Source: Helicobacter valdiviensis
GTDB lineage: Bacteria > Campylobacterota > Campylobacteria > Campylobacterales > Helicobacteraceae
Length of the DNA: 64,000 bases
Direction: 5' to 3'
Assembly (NCBI RefSeq): GCF_003245365.1
Contig: NZ_NBIU01000001.1
Coordinates: forward strand, 1 to 64,000
Positions 56,651-64,000 of the stretch are shown one piece after another. The position numbers and the translations under genes were made by a program. The stretch's first letter is position 1. Each line of letters opens with the position of its first letter. The notes under the pieces were generated by a model. The model searched no databases. It was not told the DNA's origin and saw only the letters and a list, made by a program, of their open reading frames with translations.

Positions 56651-58723
56651 ATGCTTCCATTTTTAGATATATCTAGTAATATTCAGGAAATTAAAAATAG
56701 CAAAACTAATAAAAAATCTTCTTTAGACACAAAAGAGGAAAAGTCAGATTTTGGGGATTTTTTAAATAATTTTTTAAGCATTTCTAAAGAGGAGAAAGGA
56801 GAACTTAAAAAAGATGTTAAAATAAACTCTAAAGAAAACTTGCTAAGTCCCCATAAAGAAAACAAAGAAGTAAAAAATGGCTTTTTGCAAACTTTAGATG
56901 AAAAATATAATTTGCTAGATAATTTTAAAGCAAAAACCACCAAAGATATTAATTTTAAAAAAGAAGGATTAAAAAACACTAAAGAGGATTCAATAAATTT
57001 TAAGGAAGTAAAAAGTAATCCTCATAAAGAAGTGGAATTAAAGTTAGACTTAAAAGAAGTTAAAACAAGAGATTTGAAGCAAGAAGCACAAAATTTGCAA
57101 GAGAAGGTTAAAACTCTAAAAGATGTAATAGGGGTAGCAGAGGAGTTAAAATTAAACCTTAAACAAGTTAAACTGGAAAACAAACAAGCACAAAACACTA
57201 ACCAAACGCCAAATATTAGTGAAAAATTTTTTGTGAATATTAAAAAAGAATTACCAAAATCTACCAATCTTTTTAATCAAATTTTGCAAGATAAAGAACT
57301 TACAAAAGACAATAAAGAAGCTAAAAAAGATAATAAAATCCTTAAAAATATACAAGAGCCTTTAAATATTAAAGAAATGGTTGAAAAAAAATATGATAAA
57401 GATTTAAAAGAAATCAAAGAAAGCAAAAAACAAGGGGGAGAAAATATTAATAAAGATGTCAAAAAAGAAATTAAAGAAGAAGTGCAAGTTGTAGATAATA
57501 AAACTATAAGCAATAAAAAACTTTCTAAAGATCAAGATAAAAATGAAATGGAAATTAAGGAAGTAAAAAAGCCAGATGAAAATCTTAAAGAAAATAAAGA
57601 AATAAATCTTCCCCAGCAAAAAGAGATGAAAAATAAAGAAGTAAAAGAAGAAAAGAGTAAAAAAACACAGAAACAAAAAGATGATGGTTCTCAAATAGAA
57701 ATTCCAAAAGAAAAAGAAAGTAAGCAAGCTAAAGTGATAGAAGAAGTTAAAGAAAGCAAAAATCAAGAATTTAGTTTTAAAGAAGATAAAATAAAAAATG
57801 AAGAGGTTTTTAAAGAGAACATTAATAAAGAGCAAGAAAATGCTAAAAGGACAGAAAATTTAAAAGAAATGCCTATAAAAGAAGTGCAAAAAGAGGGGTT
57901 AAAAGAAGCAGTTAAAGAAGTAGTTTTTAACACAGGCTTTAAAAAAGATGAAAAGATATCCAAAGAAACACCGCAAGATAAAAAGGTAAGCAAAGATAAG
58001 TATAAGCAGGGTGATTTGTTTGAAATGCTTAAAAATCCTAATTTAGAAGACTTTAAAAATATAACCCAAAATCACGAAGAACAAAGAGCAAGAGAAGTGG
58101 ATTTTTTAAATAATCTTTTACGCACAGAAAACACAAAAGAAAAAATGGTTTCTAAAGAAACGCAAGAAATTGTTCAAACTAAAGAAAAGGAAAAAGAGAA
58201 AAATCAAAATGAAGCTATAGGAGCTAATTTTCAAACTCAAGTTCAAAGAGAGCGTTTCTCTCCATTGCAGACTTTTAGCTATTTTAGCTCCAACTTAAAA
58301 GATGTAATTGCAAATTATCGTCCGCCTGTTACAAAGCTTACTTTAGAGCTTAATCCACAAAATTTAGGCAGTGTGGAATTAACACTTATTAAGCGTGGCG
58401 ATAATATACATATCCAAATAGGTTCCAACCCTCAAGCATTGCAACTTTTTATGAAATATTCTGAGGAATTCAAAAAAGAGCTTAGTAATATGGGCTTTAA
58501 TGATATTACAATGGATTTTAAAGATATACAAGGAAATTCCATAGATTTTGATTTTAGCGGTAATAGTGGTGGAAATTTTGGGGGAAATAATGGAGGAAAT
58601 CACAGTAATCAGCACCAAGATTCTAAAAAGTGGAACGAAAATGGCTTATCAGCTTATAAAGAAGCTAATGAAGTGCAAAAAGAAGTGGCACAATTAGAAC
58701 TTAGCTTTTCATATTACGCCTAA
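56651..58723 (+). CDS. fliK: Flagellar hook-length control protein FliK
   Basis: 690 residues, long for FliK. The first 540 or so are low-complexity and very rich in Lys and Glu, with repeated words such as KEVKE and LKE, predicted helical or disordered, as expected for the secreted molecular ruler. The conserved Flg_hook domain is at about 545-635: PPVTKLTLELNPQNLGSVEL, then TLIKRGDNIHIQIGS. A Gly/Asn-rich tail with SGGNFGGNNGGNHSNQHQ follows. It switches the export apparatus from hook to filament subunits. First gene of the operon; flgD starts ten bases later. Confidence 0.9.
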   Translation: MLPFLDISSNIQEIKNSKTNKKSSLDTKEEKSDFGDFLNNFLSISKEEKGELKKDVKINSKENLLSPHKENKEVKNGFLQTLDEKYNLLDNFKAKTTKDINFKKEGLKNTKEDSINFKEVKSNPHKEVELKLDLKEVKTRDLKQEAQNLQEKVKTLKDVIGVAEELKLNLKQVKLENKQAQNTNQTPNISEKFFVNIKKELPKSTNLFNQILQDKELTKDNKEAKKDNKILKNIQEPLNIKEMVEKKYDKDLKEIKESKKQGGENINKDVKKEIKEEVQVVDNKTISNKKLSKDQDKNEMEIKEVKKPDENLKENKEINLPQQKEMKNKEVKEEKSKKTQKQKDDGSQIEIPKEKESKQAKVIEEVKESKNQEFSFKEDKIKNEEVFKENINKEQENAKRTENLKEMPIKEVQKEGLKEAVKEVVFNTGFKKDEKISKETPQDKKVSKDKYKQGDLFEMLKNPNLEDFKNITQNHEEQRAREVDFLNNLLRTENTKEKMVSKETQEIVQTKEKEKEKNQNEAIGANFQTQVQRERFSPLQTFSYFSSNLKDVIANYRPPVTKLTLELNPQNLGSVELTLIKRGDNIHIQIGSNPQALQLFMKYSEEFKKELSNMGFNDITMDFKDIQGNSIDFDFSGNSGGNFGGNNGGNHSNQHQDSKKWNENGLSAYKEANEVQKEVAQLELSFSYYA

Positions 58724-58733
58724 GGAGTAACAA

Positions 58734-60008
58734 ATGACAGTATCAGGATTTAATAATTATATGAATTATTCCTCATTTGCTTCTGCAAGAAGTGCGGCAA
58801 ATCCAGAAAATCCTCATAAAATTTCAACTTATGCAGATGAAGGAGATAAGGGGGATAACAACACAGGTAATGGTGGCACAGGCGGTGTAGGCGATGGCGG
58901 AAATACAGGCAATGGAGGGGATAACAACACAGGCGGTGTAGGAGATGGCGGAAATACAGGCAATGGAGGGGATAACAACACAGGTGATGGTGGAAATGGT
59001 AGTAATGGGGGAGACAATGGCAATGGCGGTAATGGTAGTGATAATGGCAATGGAGGAAATGGAGGCAACGGGGGAAATGGAGGAAATAATGGCAATAATG
59101 GAGGCAATAATGGTGGCGAAGATGGGGATAGCGGAAGTGGTTTCCCAGGAAATAAGCCTTTACCAGATGATGAGGATGATTTCAATAATGGTTTAGGAAC
59201 AGAAGCTTTTATGAAATTATTCTTAGAGCAGTTAAAAAATCAAGATCCAACGGCTCCTATGGAAACTCAAGAGATTTTAACACAAACTGCTCAATTAACT
59301 CAAGTAGAAGCACAAATGCAGATGAAAAAAGCAATGGAAGAAATGACTACTACTATGGCTTCTATGCAAGAAACCAATAAAGCTACAATTGAAGCACAAG
59401 AAAAGTTGGTAGAAGCACAAGAAAAAATGCTTGAAACTATGGGTGTTCTTGCAGGTGCGATTCAAGATAGCTCAATTTTAGGCGGATACAATACTGTAGG
59501 AATGATAGGAAATATCGCTGAAACTCCTTTTACAGCTTTGAAAGTAGAGAAAAATGAGGCAATTAAATTTGATCTTTATTTTGATGAGCCTATTGATCCT
59601 AGCAAAGGTTCTCCAAAAATTACAATTACTGATAAAAATAATAAAGTAATTAGAGAAATTGATTTGGCTGAAAAAGATGAAGATGGAAATTATAAATATC
59701 TTAATAAAGAGGGATATGTAGAGTTTGAATGGGATACAAGAGATAATAAAGGAAATTATGTAGGTAAGGGGGATTATACAGTAAGGGCTGAATATAATCT
59801 TGATCCAGAAACCAACAAATACAAAGAAACGCAACTTGGAAGAGGTGAAGTGCAAAGTATTATGTTTGAGGGTGGTGTTCCTTATGTAAAATTAGGGGAT
59901 AATCTAACCGTTCCAATTATTTATGTAACTTCTTATTATAAGAAAACGGGTGAAGGGATAGAATTACCACCTTTACCAGAACCAGAAAGTAAAAGAAAGG
60001 CTTCATAA
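58734..60008 (+). CDS. flgD: Hook cap protein FlgD with a long glycine/asparagine linker
   Basis: 424 residues, against roughly 220-300 in most relatives. The scaffold protein guides FlgE subunits into the hook. The conserved N-terminal FlgD motif FMKLFLEQLKNQDPTAPMET begins only at about residue 159. Before it lies a stretch (about 36-147) of nearly pure Gly, Asn and Asp, including two copies of a 17-residue unit GVGDGGNTGNGGDNNTG. After it come a Met/Gln-rich helix, then the FlgD Ig-like/Tudor region from about 270. The stop overlaps the flgE ATG by one base (TAATG). RBS AAGGAG. Confidence 0.92.
   Translation: MTVSGFNNYMNYSSFASARSAANPENPHKISTYADEGDKGDNNTGNGGTGGVGDGGNTGNGGDNNTGGVGDGGNTGNGGDNNTGDGGNGSNGGDNGNGGNGSDNGNGGNGGNGGNGGNNGNNGGNNGGEDGDSGSGFPGNKPLPDDEDDFNNGLGTEAFMKLFLEQLKNQDPTAPMETQEILTQTAQLTQVEAQMQMKKAMEEMTTTMASMQETNKATIEAQEKLVEAQEKMLETMGVLAGAIQDSSILGGYNTVGMIGNIAETPFTALKVEKNEAIKFDLYFDEPIDPSKGSPKITITDKNNKVIREIDLAEKDEDGNYKYLNKEGYVEFEWDTRDNKGNYVGKGDYTVRAEYNLDPETNKYKETQLGRGEVQSIMFEGGVPYVKLGDNLTVPIIYVTSYYKKTGEGIELPPLPEPESKRKAS
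58881..58982 (+). repeat. 51-bp tandem repeat in flgD
   Basis: Two head-to-tail copies (58881-58931 and 58932-58982) differ at one base (GGC versus GGA). They are in frame and each encodes 17 residues. Flanking shorter units of GGNGG type continue the low-complexity block to about 59130. Such a repeat can change length by slippage without breaking the frame. Confidence 0.85.
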
Positions 60009-62308
60009 TGGTAGGCTCACTTTATAGCGGAATTAGCGGAATTAAAACCCATCAATTTGGGATAGATGTAACTTCTAATAATATTGCCAATGTTAATACA
60101 ACAGGATATAGGGCAAATAATGCAGAATTTAAAAGTCTTTTTGCAACGGGATTAGATTATATTAATTCTAATTCCCCTGTTTCTAATGATTATAATTTTG
60201 GGGTAACTGTTGGTTCTAATGCAATCAATTCTAATGATGGAACTTATGTGAAAGCAGATGGACAGTTTAATGTGGCCTATAGTGGAAGAGGTTGGTTTGT
60301 GGTAGGGACTAATCCTAATGGGCAATTTGATATTAAAAATCCAAATTATCAAGTGCAACAAAATTATTTTACACGCGATGGTTCTTTTAGTCTTGATGGA
60401 GATGGATATTTAGTAAATTCTAGTGGTTATTATATGTATGGGATTAATTTGGGCAAGATTGCTCCAGATGGGACATTAACAGGCACAAATAACTTAGAAG
60501 AAGATTACGCAAATCTTGGAGGTTCTGTGCTAAAGCCCATTCAGATTCCTAAAGATTTAAAATATGCTCCTACACTTACAACAGAAGTAAATGCTTCTGT
60601 AAATTTAAACCGCTCACAAAATGGTAAAGGCATTAGTGATGTGCTTTTAAAACCAGATGGCACATTTGATATGGATAAATTTTTAGCTCAAGATTTTAAT
60701 ACACTTATGGATGCTAGTGGCAAACCCCTTGATGCTAAAAATTACAAAGATATTACTTTTAGTATTGAAAAAAATGGAGTGAAGAAAGATTATACTTTTA
60801 CCTATGGAGGCACAGGGGAGAATGGCTTTAAAAGTGTTGGAGAATTTATAGATTTAGTGAAAAAACAAACAGGTTTAGATGTAAATTTACGCTTAGATAG
60901 CGAAGGAAATCCACAAGATTGCTCTCTTTATGTAAGTAATTATGGAATGCAAGATATTAAAGTGGATATTAAAGGAAAGTTAGCTGATAAGCTAGGTTTA
61001 AGCGGAAATGGTTTGGAGCTTGATTCTCCTATGAATCATTTAATTAAAGATTTTGAAGCCAATAAGGATTATGAAGAGGGTGATTATATTAAATATAAGG
61101 GATTGATTTTTCAAAAAAATGGAGCAGGTAATGGAGGGGAGAGTCCTATTGATAATGAAGGTTGGACATTAGTAGATACAAGTAGGGCTAATGAGTATGA
61201 TAAGGGTAAGGTGGAAAACTATAAGGAAGATGATTTTGTGGTGTATGAGGGTAAAGTATATAGACGCACTAATGAAGATATTAGTATGATACCAAATCCA
61301 GACAATCCTGATGAAATGATACCAGCACCGCCAAGTGAGGCCACAAAAGGTTGGGAGGAGATTTCTGATGAAGTAAGCGGTAGTATTCCAGAATATGAGG
61401 CAGGAGCAACCTATGATACAGATGATCTTGTAAGTTATAATGGAGTGCTTTACCAAAGGGTTGGTAGCTCTAGCACACAAAGTCCTGAAGAGGATAAAGA
61501 GGGATGGCAGGTTGTAAGTGCAAATGCACTTAGCACTACACAGCTTAATGTGCCAACTTATGAAACTAATATTGAAGTTTTTAGTGAGAGTGGAGAGAAA
61601 TTTATTTTAAAATCCCAGTATATTTTAATAGAGCAAGGAGATAGCACAGCTAATCCTCCTATTAATGAGCGTTGGGAGGTTAGAACAGCAATTTATGATT
61701 CCCAAGGTAAAGTAATGGTGAGTGATGAGCCTGTGATTAATGAGCTTAGCTTTAATCCAGATGGAACGCCTATAGGAGAACCTTTTGATGTGCCATTTAA
61801 TGGGGGGAATATTAGGGTAGATTTAACCCAAAGTGCAGATGGTAAAAAATCTAGCAACTTTGCTTATACAGATTCTGCTTTGAAATCTGTTAAACAAGAT
61901 GGAACAGAAGCGGGAATTATGAGGGATATTACTATTAATCAAGATGGGATTATTTTGGTAAATTTTACAAATGGTAAAACAGAGCCTATTGGAAGATTTG
62001 GAATTGCTGCTTTTGTAAATGATCAAGGATTAAGCAAAATTGGTGGGAATCTTTTTGAAATGAATGTAAGAACCATTAATGGACAAACTGCAGTTGTCAG
62101 TGGTCCTCCTCTTATGGCTTGGGAAGAAGATGGGACGGCAAACTTAAAATATGGAACAGTTTTAGATGGAATGCTAGAAACAAGTAATGTGGATACAGGG
62201 ACTGCTCTAACAGATTTGATTGTGTATCAAAGAGGTTATCAAATGAGTGCAAAATCTATCACTACGGCCGATCAACTTATGCAAGAAGCTATAGGGCTTA
62301 AAAAATAA
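60008..62308 (+). CDS. flgE: Flagellar hook protein FlgE with three carbohydrate-binding-like modules
   Basis: 766 residues. The N-terminal D0 helix (MVGSLYSGISGIKTHQFGID, SNNIANVNTTGY) and the C-terminal D0 (GMLETSNVDTGTALTDLIVY, QRGYQMSAKSITTADQLMQE) are typical. An inserted region at about 350-505 holds three tandem units: 352-390 (YEEGDYIKYKGLIFQ, GWTLV), 402-453 (YKEDDFVVYEGKVYRR, GWEEI) and 462-504 (YDTDDLVSYNGVLYQRV, GWQVV). The pattern Y..gD.V.Y.G..Y...P...W..V is that of CBM5/12 chitin-binding domains. The FlgE D2-type region resumes near 515. Campylobacterota hook proteins have large variable outer domains; this insert would lie on the outside. Coupled to flgD. Confidence 0.93.
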   Translation: MVGSLYSGISGIKTHQFGIDVTSNNIANVNTTGYRANNAEFKSLFATGLDYINSNSPVSNDYNFGVTVGSNAINSNDGTYVKADGQFNVAYSGRGWFVVGTNPNGQFDIKNPNYQVQQNYFTRDGSFSLDGDGYLVNSSGYYMYGINLGKIAPDGTLTGTNNLEEDYANLGGSVLKPIQIPKDLKYAPTLTTEVNASVNLNRSQNGKGISDVLLKPDGTFDMDKFLAQDFNTLMDASGKPLDAKNYKDITFSIEKNGVKKDYTFTYGGTGENGFKSVGEFIDLVKKQTGLDVNLRLDSEGNPQDCSLYVSNYGMQDIKVDIKGKLADKLGLSGNGLELDSPMNHLIKDFEANKDYEEGDYIKYKGLIFQKNGAGNGGESPIDNEGWTLVDTSRANEYDKGKVENYKEDDFVVYEGKVYRRTNEDISMIPNPDNPDEMIPAPPSEATKGWEEISDEVSGSIPEYEAGATYDTDDLVSYNGVLYQRVGSSSTQSPEEDKEGWQVVSANALSTTQLNVPTYETNIEVFSESGEKFILKSQYILIEQGDSTANPPINERWEVRTAIYDSQGKVMVSDEPVINELSFNPDGTPIGEPFDVPFNGGNIRVDLTQSADGKKSSNFAYTDSALKSVKQDGTEAGIMRDITINQDGIILVNFTNGKTEPIGRFGIAAFVNDQGLSKIGGNLFEMNVRTINGQTAVVSGPPLMAWEEDGTANLKYGTVLDGMLETSNVDTGTALTDLIVYQRGYQMSAKSITTADQLMQEAIGLKK

Positions 62309-62911
62309 TATTTTTATAGACTAAAAGGAAAGTTCTAAAAAAATTTATAAAATTAATAGAACCTCCTTTTAAAATCAATAGAATTTAAATATTGCCAAAA
62401 TTGTATGAAATTTTTAGCAAGAAGTTGATTTTAGCAATAAATTAAACAGTATTATAAAAACTGGTGCAAAAATCTTAAACTGTCTTATTTAAAATTTAAA
62501 AGTTGTGCAAAGCTTGTTTGATGCAATAATTAGAAGCTATAAACTTCTATCAAAATTATGGAAGTATCTTAAAAAGGGAATTTAAAATAATCGTTAATGT
62601 AGTCTTTAAAGGTTTATTAATTGTATTTTTTAACCTTGTATTCTAGCAATAAGCTATCCAAGGCTTTAATTTTTTATGAGGATAGTTATATAATTTTTGT
62701 TGTTTTGGGAGCTTTTATAAAAATACTTTTTAATTTAAACTTATTTGATGTTTAAAGTCAAAATGCTATTTTTATTTTTTTGTTTTAAAAAATGTTAGAC
62801 TAATAGATATAAAAATTTATTTGTAGTGTAATATTTTAGCTTAGGCTTAAAGAATGATTAAAAAAAGAATGCAATAAAGCCATAATGAATGGCTCTAATA
62901 CAAGCAATATT
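62309..62911. other. 600-bp non-coding stretch after flgE
   Basis: It separates convergent flgE and mogA. No coding frame, no strong hairpin and no RNA gene seen. Two TTTAA-rich blocks flank the middle. Confidence 0.5.
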
Positions 62912-63442
62912 TTAAGATTTTGGGCGGAAAGCCTTAATAATTTCCTCATTTGTTTGGAGATAGGCAGCACCAATTAAGTCTAAGCAGTAAGGCACGGCAG
63001 GAAATACTGCATCTAAACATTCGCGGATGGATTTTGGTTTGCCAGGTAGATTGATAATTAAAGTTTGGTTGTAAATACCTGCTGTTTGTCTTGAAAGAAT
63101 TGCGGTAGGAACATATTGTAAGCTAGTTTGTCGCATAAGTTCTCCAAATCCTGGAAGCATTTTGGTGCAGACTGCTTCTGTGGCTTCGGGTGTTACATCT
63201 CTTAGTGCAGGCCCTGTTCCACCTGTAGTTACGATAAGATCACATTTTTCAATATCAGCTAATTCTTTAAGTTGTTGGATAATCTCTTCTTGATTATCGC
63301 CTATTACCCGATAAACACTCTCCCAAGGAGAGATAAGATATTCTTCTAAGGTTTCTAAAATCGCCTTTCCTGAAATATCTTCATAAATACCAGCACTCGC
63401 ACGATCTGATAGGGTTAGGATACCGATTTTAGCTTTTTTCAT
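62912..63442 (-). CDS. mogA: Molybdopterin adenylyltransferase MogA
   Basis: 176 residues. It adenylates molybdopterin, priming it for molybdate insertion by MoeA. The family sequence GILTLSDRASAGIYEDISGK, the signature VTTGGTGPALRDVTPEAT and the loop INLPGKPKSI are intact; DVTPEAT separates MogA from MoaB. The start overlaps the mobB stop by four bases. It serves the molybdenum cofactor needed by NapA. Confidence 0.92.
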   Translation of the reverse strand: MKKAKIGILTLSDRASAGIYEDISGKAILETLEEYLISPWESVYRVIGDNQEEIIQQLKELADIEKCDLIVTTGGTGPALRDVTPEATEAVCTKMLPGFGELMRQTSLQYVPTAILSRQTAGIYNQTLIINLPGKPKSIRECLDAVFPAVPYCLDLIGAAYLQTNEEIIKAFRPKS

Positions 63443-63924
63443 TTTTGATCCTTTATATTTGTGTTAATCCAATCTAAAATTTGTTGTGTGTTGTCTAAGT
63501 CTAGTAAATCTAGGTGTTTTGGGACTTGTGAAGTTTGTGTATCTTTTGTAGTAGCTAATGCTAGAATATAAGGGTAAAATCTTGTGTCTATTTCTCCTCT
63601 AGCAACACAGATTCTAGGGTAGGGTAGCTCTTTTAAGCCTTCTATAAAAAGATAATCACATGGGCTAAGAAAATTAATAATTTCTTCTAAGCTTGGGCTA
63701 TATTGCAAATGGATAGCACTTTTTTTAGCTCCATAAATTGCTACATTTGCACCGCTTTTGTAAAATCTATCAGAATCTTTTTTTTCTGTATCAAAGATTG
63801 CTTTATCTTTTGGATCGTGTTTTATGATGCTTACCTTTTTATGAGGACTTAAAAGTAAAGAGAGCTTTTCTATAAGAGTAGTTTTTCCGCTGTTTGAATT
63901 TCCTGTAAATGCAACTATTCTCAT
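63439..63924 (-). CDS. mobB: Molybdopterin-guanine dinucleotide biosynthesis protein MobB
   Basis: 161 residues. A P-loop protein with GNSNSGKTT (8-16), KHDPKD and LFIEGLKELPYPRI, as in MobB, the GTP-binding partner of MobA in making the bis-MGD cofactor used by NapA. Its ATG overlaps the stop of the gene upstream by four bases (ATGA), and its own stop overlaps mogA. Confidence 0.9.
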   Translation of the reverse strand: MRIVAFTGNSNSGKTTLIEKLSLLLSPHKKVSIIKHDPKDKAIFDTEKKDSDRFYKSGANVAIYGAKKSAIHLQYSPSLEEIINFLSPCDYLFIEGLKELPYPRICVARGEIDTRFYPYILALATTKDTQTSQVPKHLDLLDLDNTQQILDWINTNIKDQK

Positions 63925-64000
63925 GCTAAAATTCCGCTAAATGGGAGCTTATGGCTTCTTTCTTTTGCATAGATTCTTTTACCATTTTTTAAATCATATT
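63921..64000 (-). CDS. 3' end of an unidentified gene upstream of mobB
   Basis: Only the last 25 residues are inside the window (YDLKNGKRIYAKERSHKLPF, then SGILA and TGA at 63923-63921). The frame is open to the window edge and overlaps the mobB start by four bases, so it belongs to the same operon. Campylobacter jejuni has fbp beside mobB, but these residues do not let me name the gene. Confidence 0.6.
   Translation of the reverse strand, partial: YDLKNGKRIYAKERSHKLPFSGILA

Noticed and set aside
57404-57835. 143-codon Phe-rich frame opposite fliK
   Set aside because: Complement of Lys/Glu codons (AAA/GAA read as TTT/TTC); looks like a membrane protein but is an artefact.
58881-58982. 51-bp repeats considered as CRISPR
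   Set aside because: Only two directly abutting copies, no spacers, in frame inside flgD.
58829-59185. 118-codon proline/serine-rich frame opposite flgD
   Set aside because: It is the complement of the Gly/Asn repeat block in flgD and has no RBS; a shadow of repeat composition.

Overview
The window is AT-rich DNA from a Campylobacterota bacterium, almost certainly a Helicobacter and most likely an enterohepatic rather than gastric species. The evidence is the gene content and layout: a periplasmic nitrate reductase operon in the order napA-G-H-B-F-L-D with no napC, as known from Wolinella and enterohepatic Helicobacter; the rpmH-rnpA-yidD-yidC-khpB-mnmE block; cheV; pseI; a UbiD-type menaquinone decarboxylase; and an RpoN-type promoter before a fliK-flgD-flgE operon. 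The species call is inference. No tRNA, rRNA, CRISPR array or complete insertion sequence was seen.

Layout. 1-2.6 kb: the 3' end of a large two-partner-secretion adhesin on the plus strand. 2.6-3.8 kb: a gene-poor stretch with four REP-like palindromes, a possible 21-residue membrane peptide and a GC-rich islet. 3.8-8.2 kb: multicopper oxidase and a radical SAM protein diverging across a Fur-like site, a small lipoprotein, and pseI for pseudaminic acid. 8.2-9.8 kb: decayed sequence. 9.8-15.8 kb, minus strand: mnmE, khpB, yidC, yidD, rnpA, rpmH and a biotin carboxylase. 16-24.5 kb: uppP, dxr, cdsA, a YdjM-like protein, an EamA transporter, corA, pgk and zupT. 24.7-26.2 kb: a small flagellin-axis-like protein and a di-haem cytochrome c peroxidase. 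27-31 kb: a regulator and surface-glycan transferases, one of them frameshifted. 31-37 kb: UbiD, a membrane protein, CvfB, a DUF2135/TPR secreted protein and a polysaccharide deacetylase. 38-43.4 kb: an orphan response regulator, PBP1A, an MsbA-like exporter and CheV. 43.6-50.3 kb: the nap operon. 50.4-50.9 kb: a decayed repeat-protein gene. 50.9-56.5 kb, minus strand: a PIN-PhoH protein, nrdA and typA. 56.6-62.3 kb: fliK, flgD, flgE. 62.9-64 kb, minus strand: mogA, mobB and the tail of another gene.

How the genes work together. NapA is exported by Tat with NapD as chaperone, and NapG/H/B carry electrons from menaquinol to it; UbiD probably serves menaquinone synthesis, and MogA/MobB serve the molybdenum cofactor NapA needs. 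A near-consensus FNR-type box lies before napA. The flagellar operon makes the hook, its cap and its length ruler, and pseI makes a sugar used on Campylobacterota flagellins.

The most unusual signal is in the flagellar hook genes. FlgE carries three tandem modules in its middle that read like chitin/carbohydrate-binding CBM5/12 folds (Y..gD.V.Y.G..Y....P....W..V). FlgD carries a roughly 110-residue Gly/Asn/Asp linker with a 51-bp tandem repeat. A separate 75-residue protein looks like an axial-protein C-terminal D0 helix standing alone. Other points of note are alternative base pairing around the corA ribosome binding site, a possible SD-masking stem before napA, and a GT2-KpsC-like fusion beside a GT8 gene broken by one frameshift.
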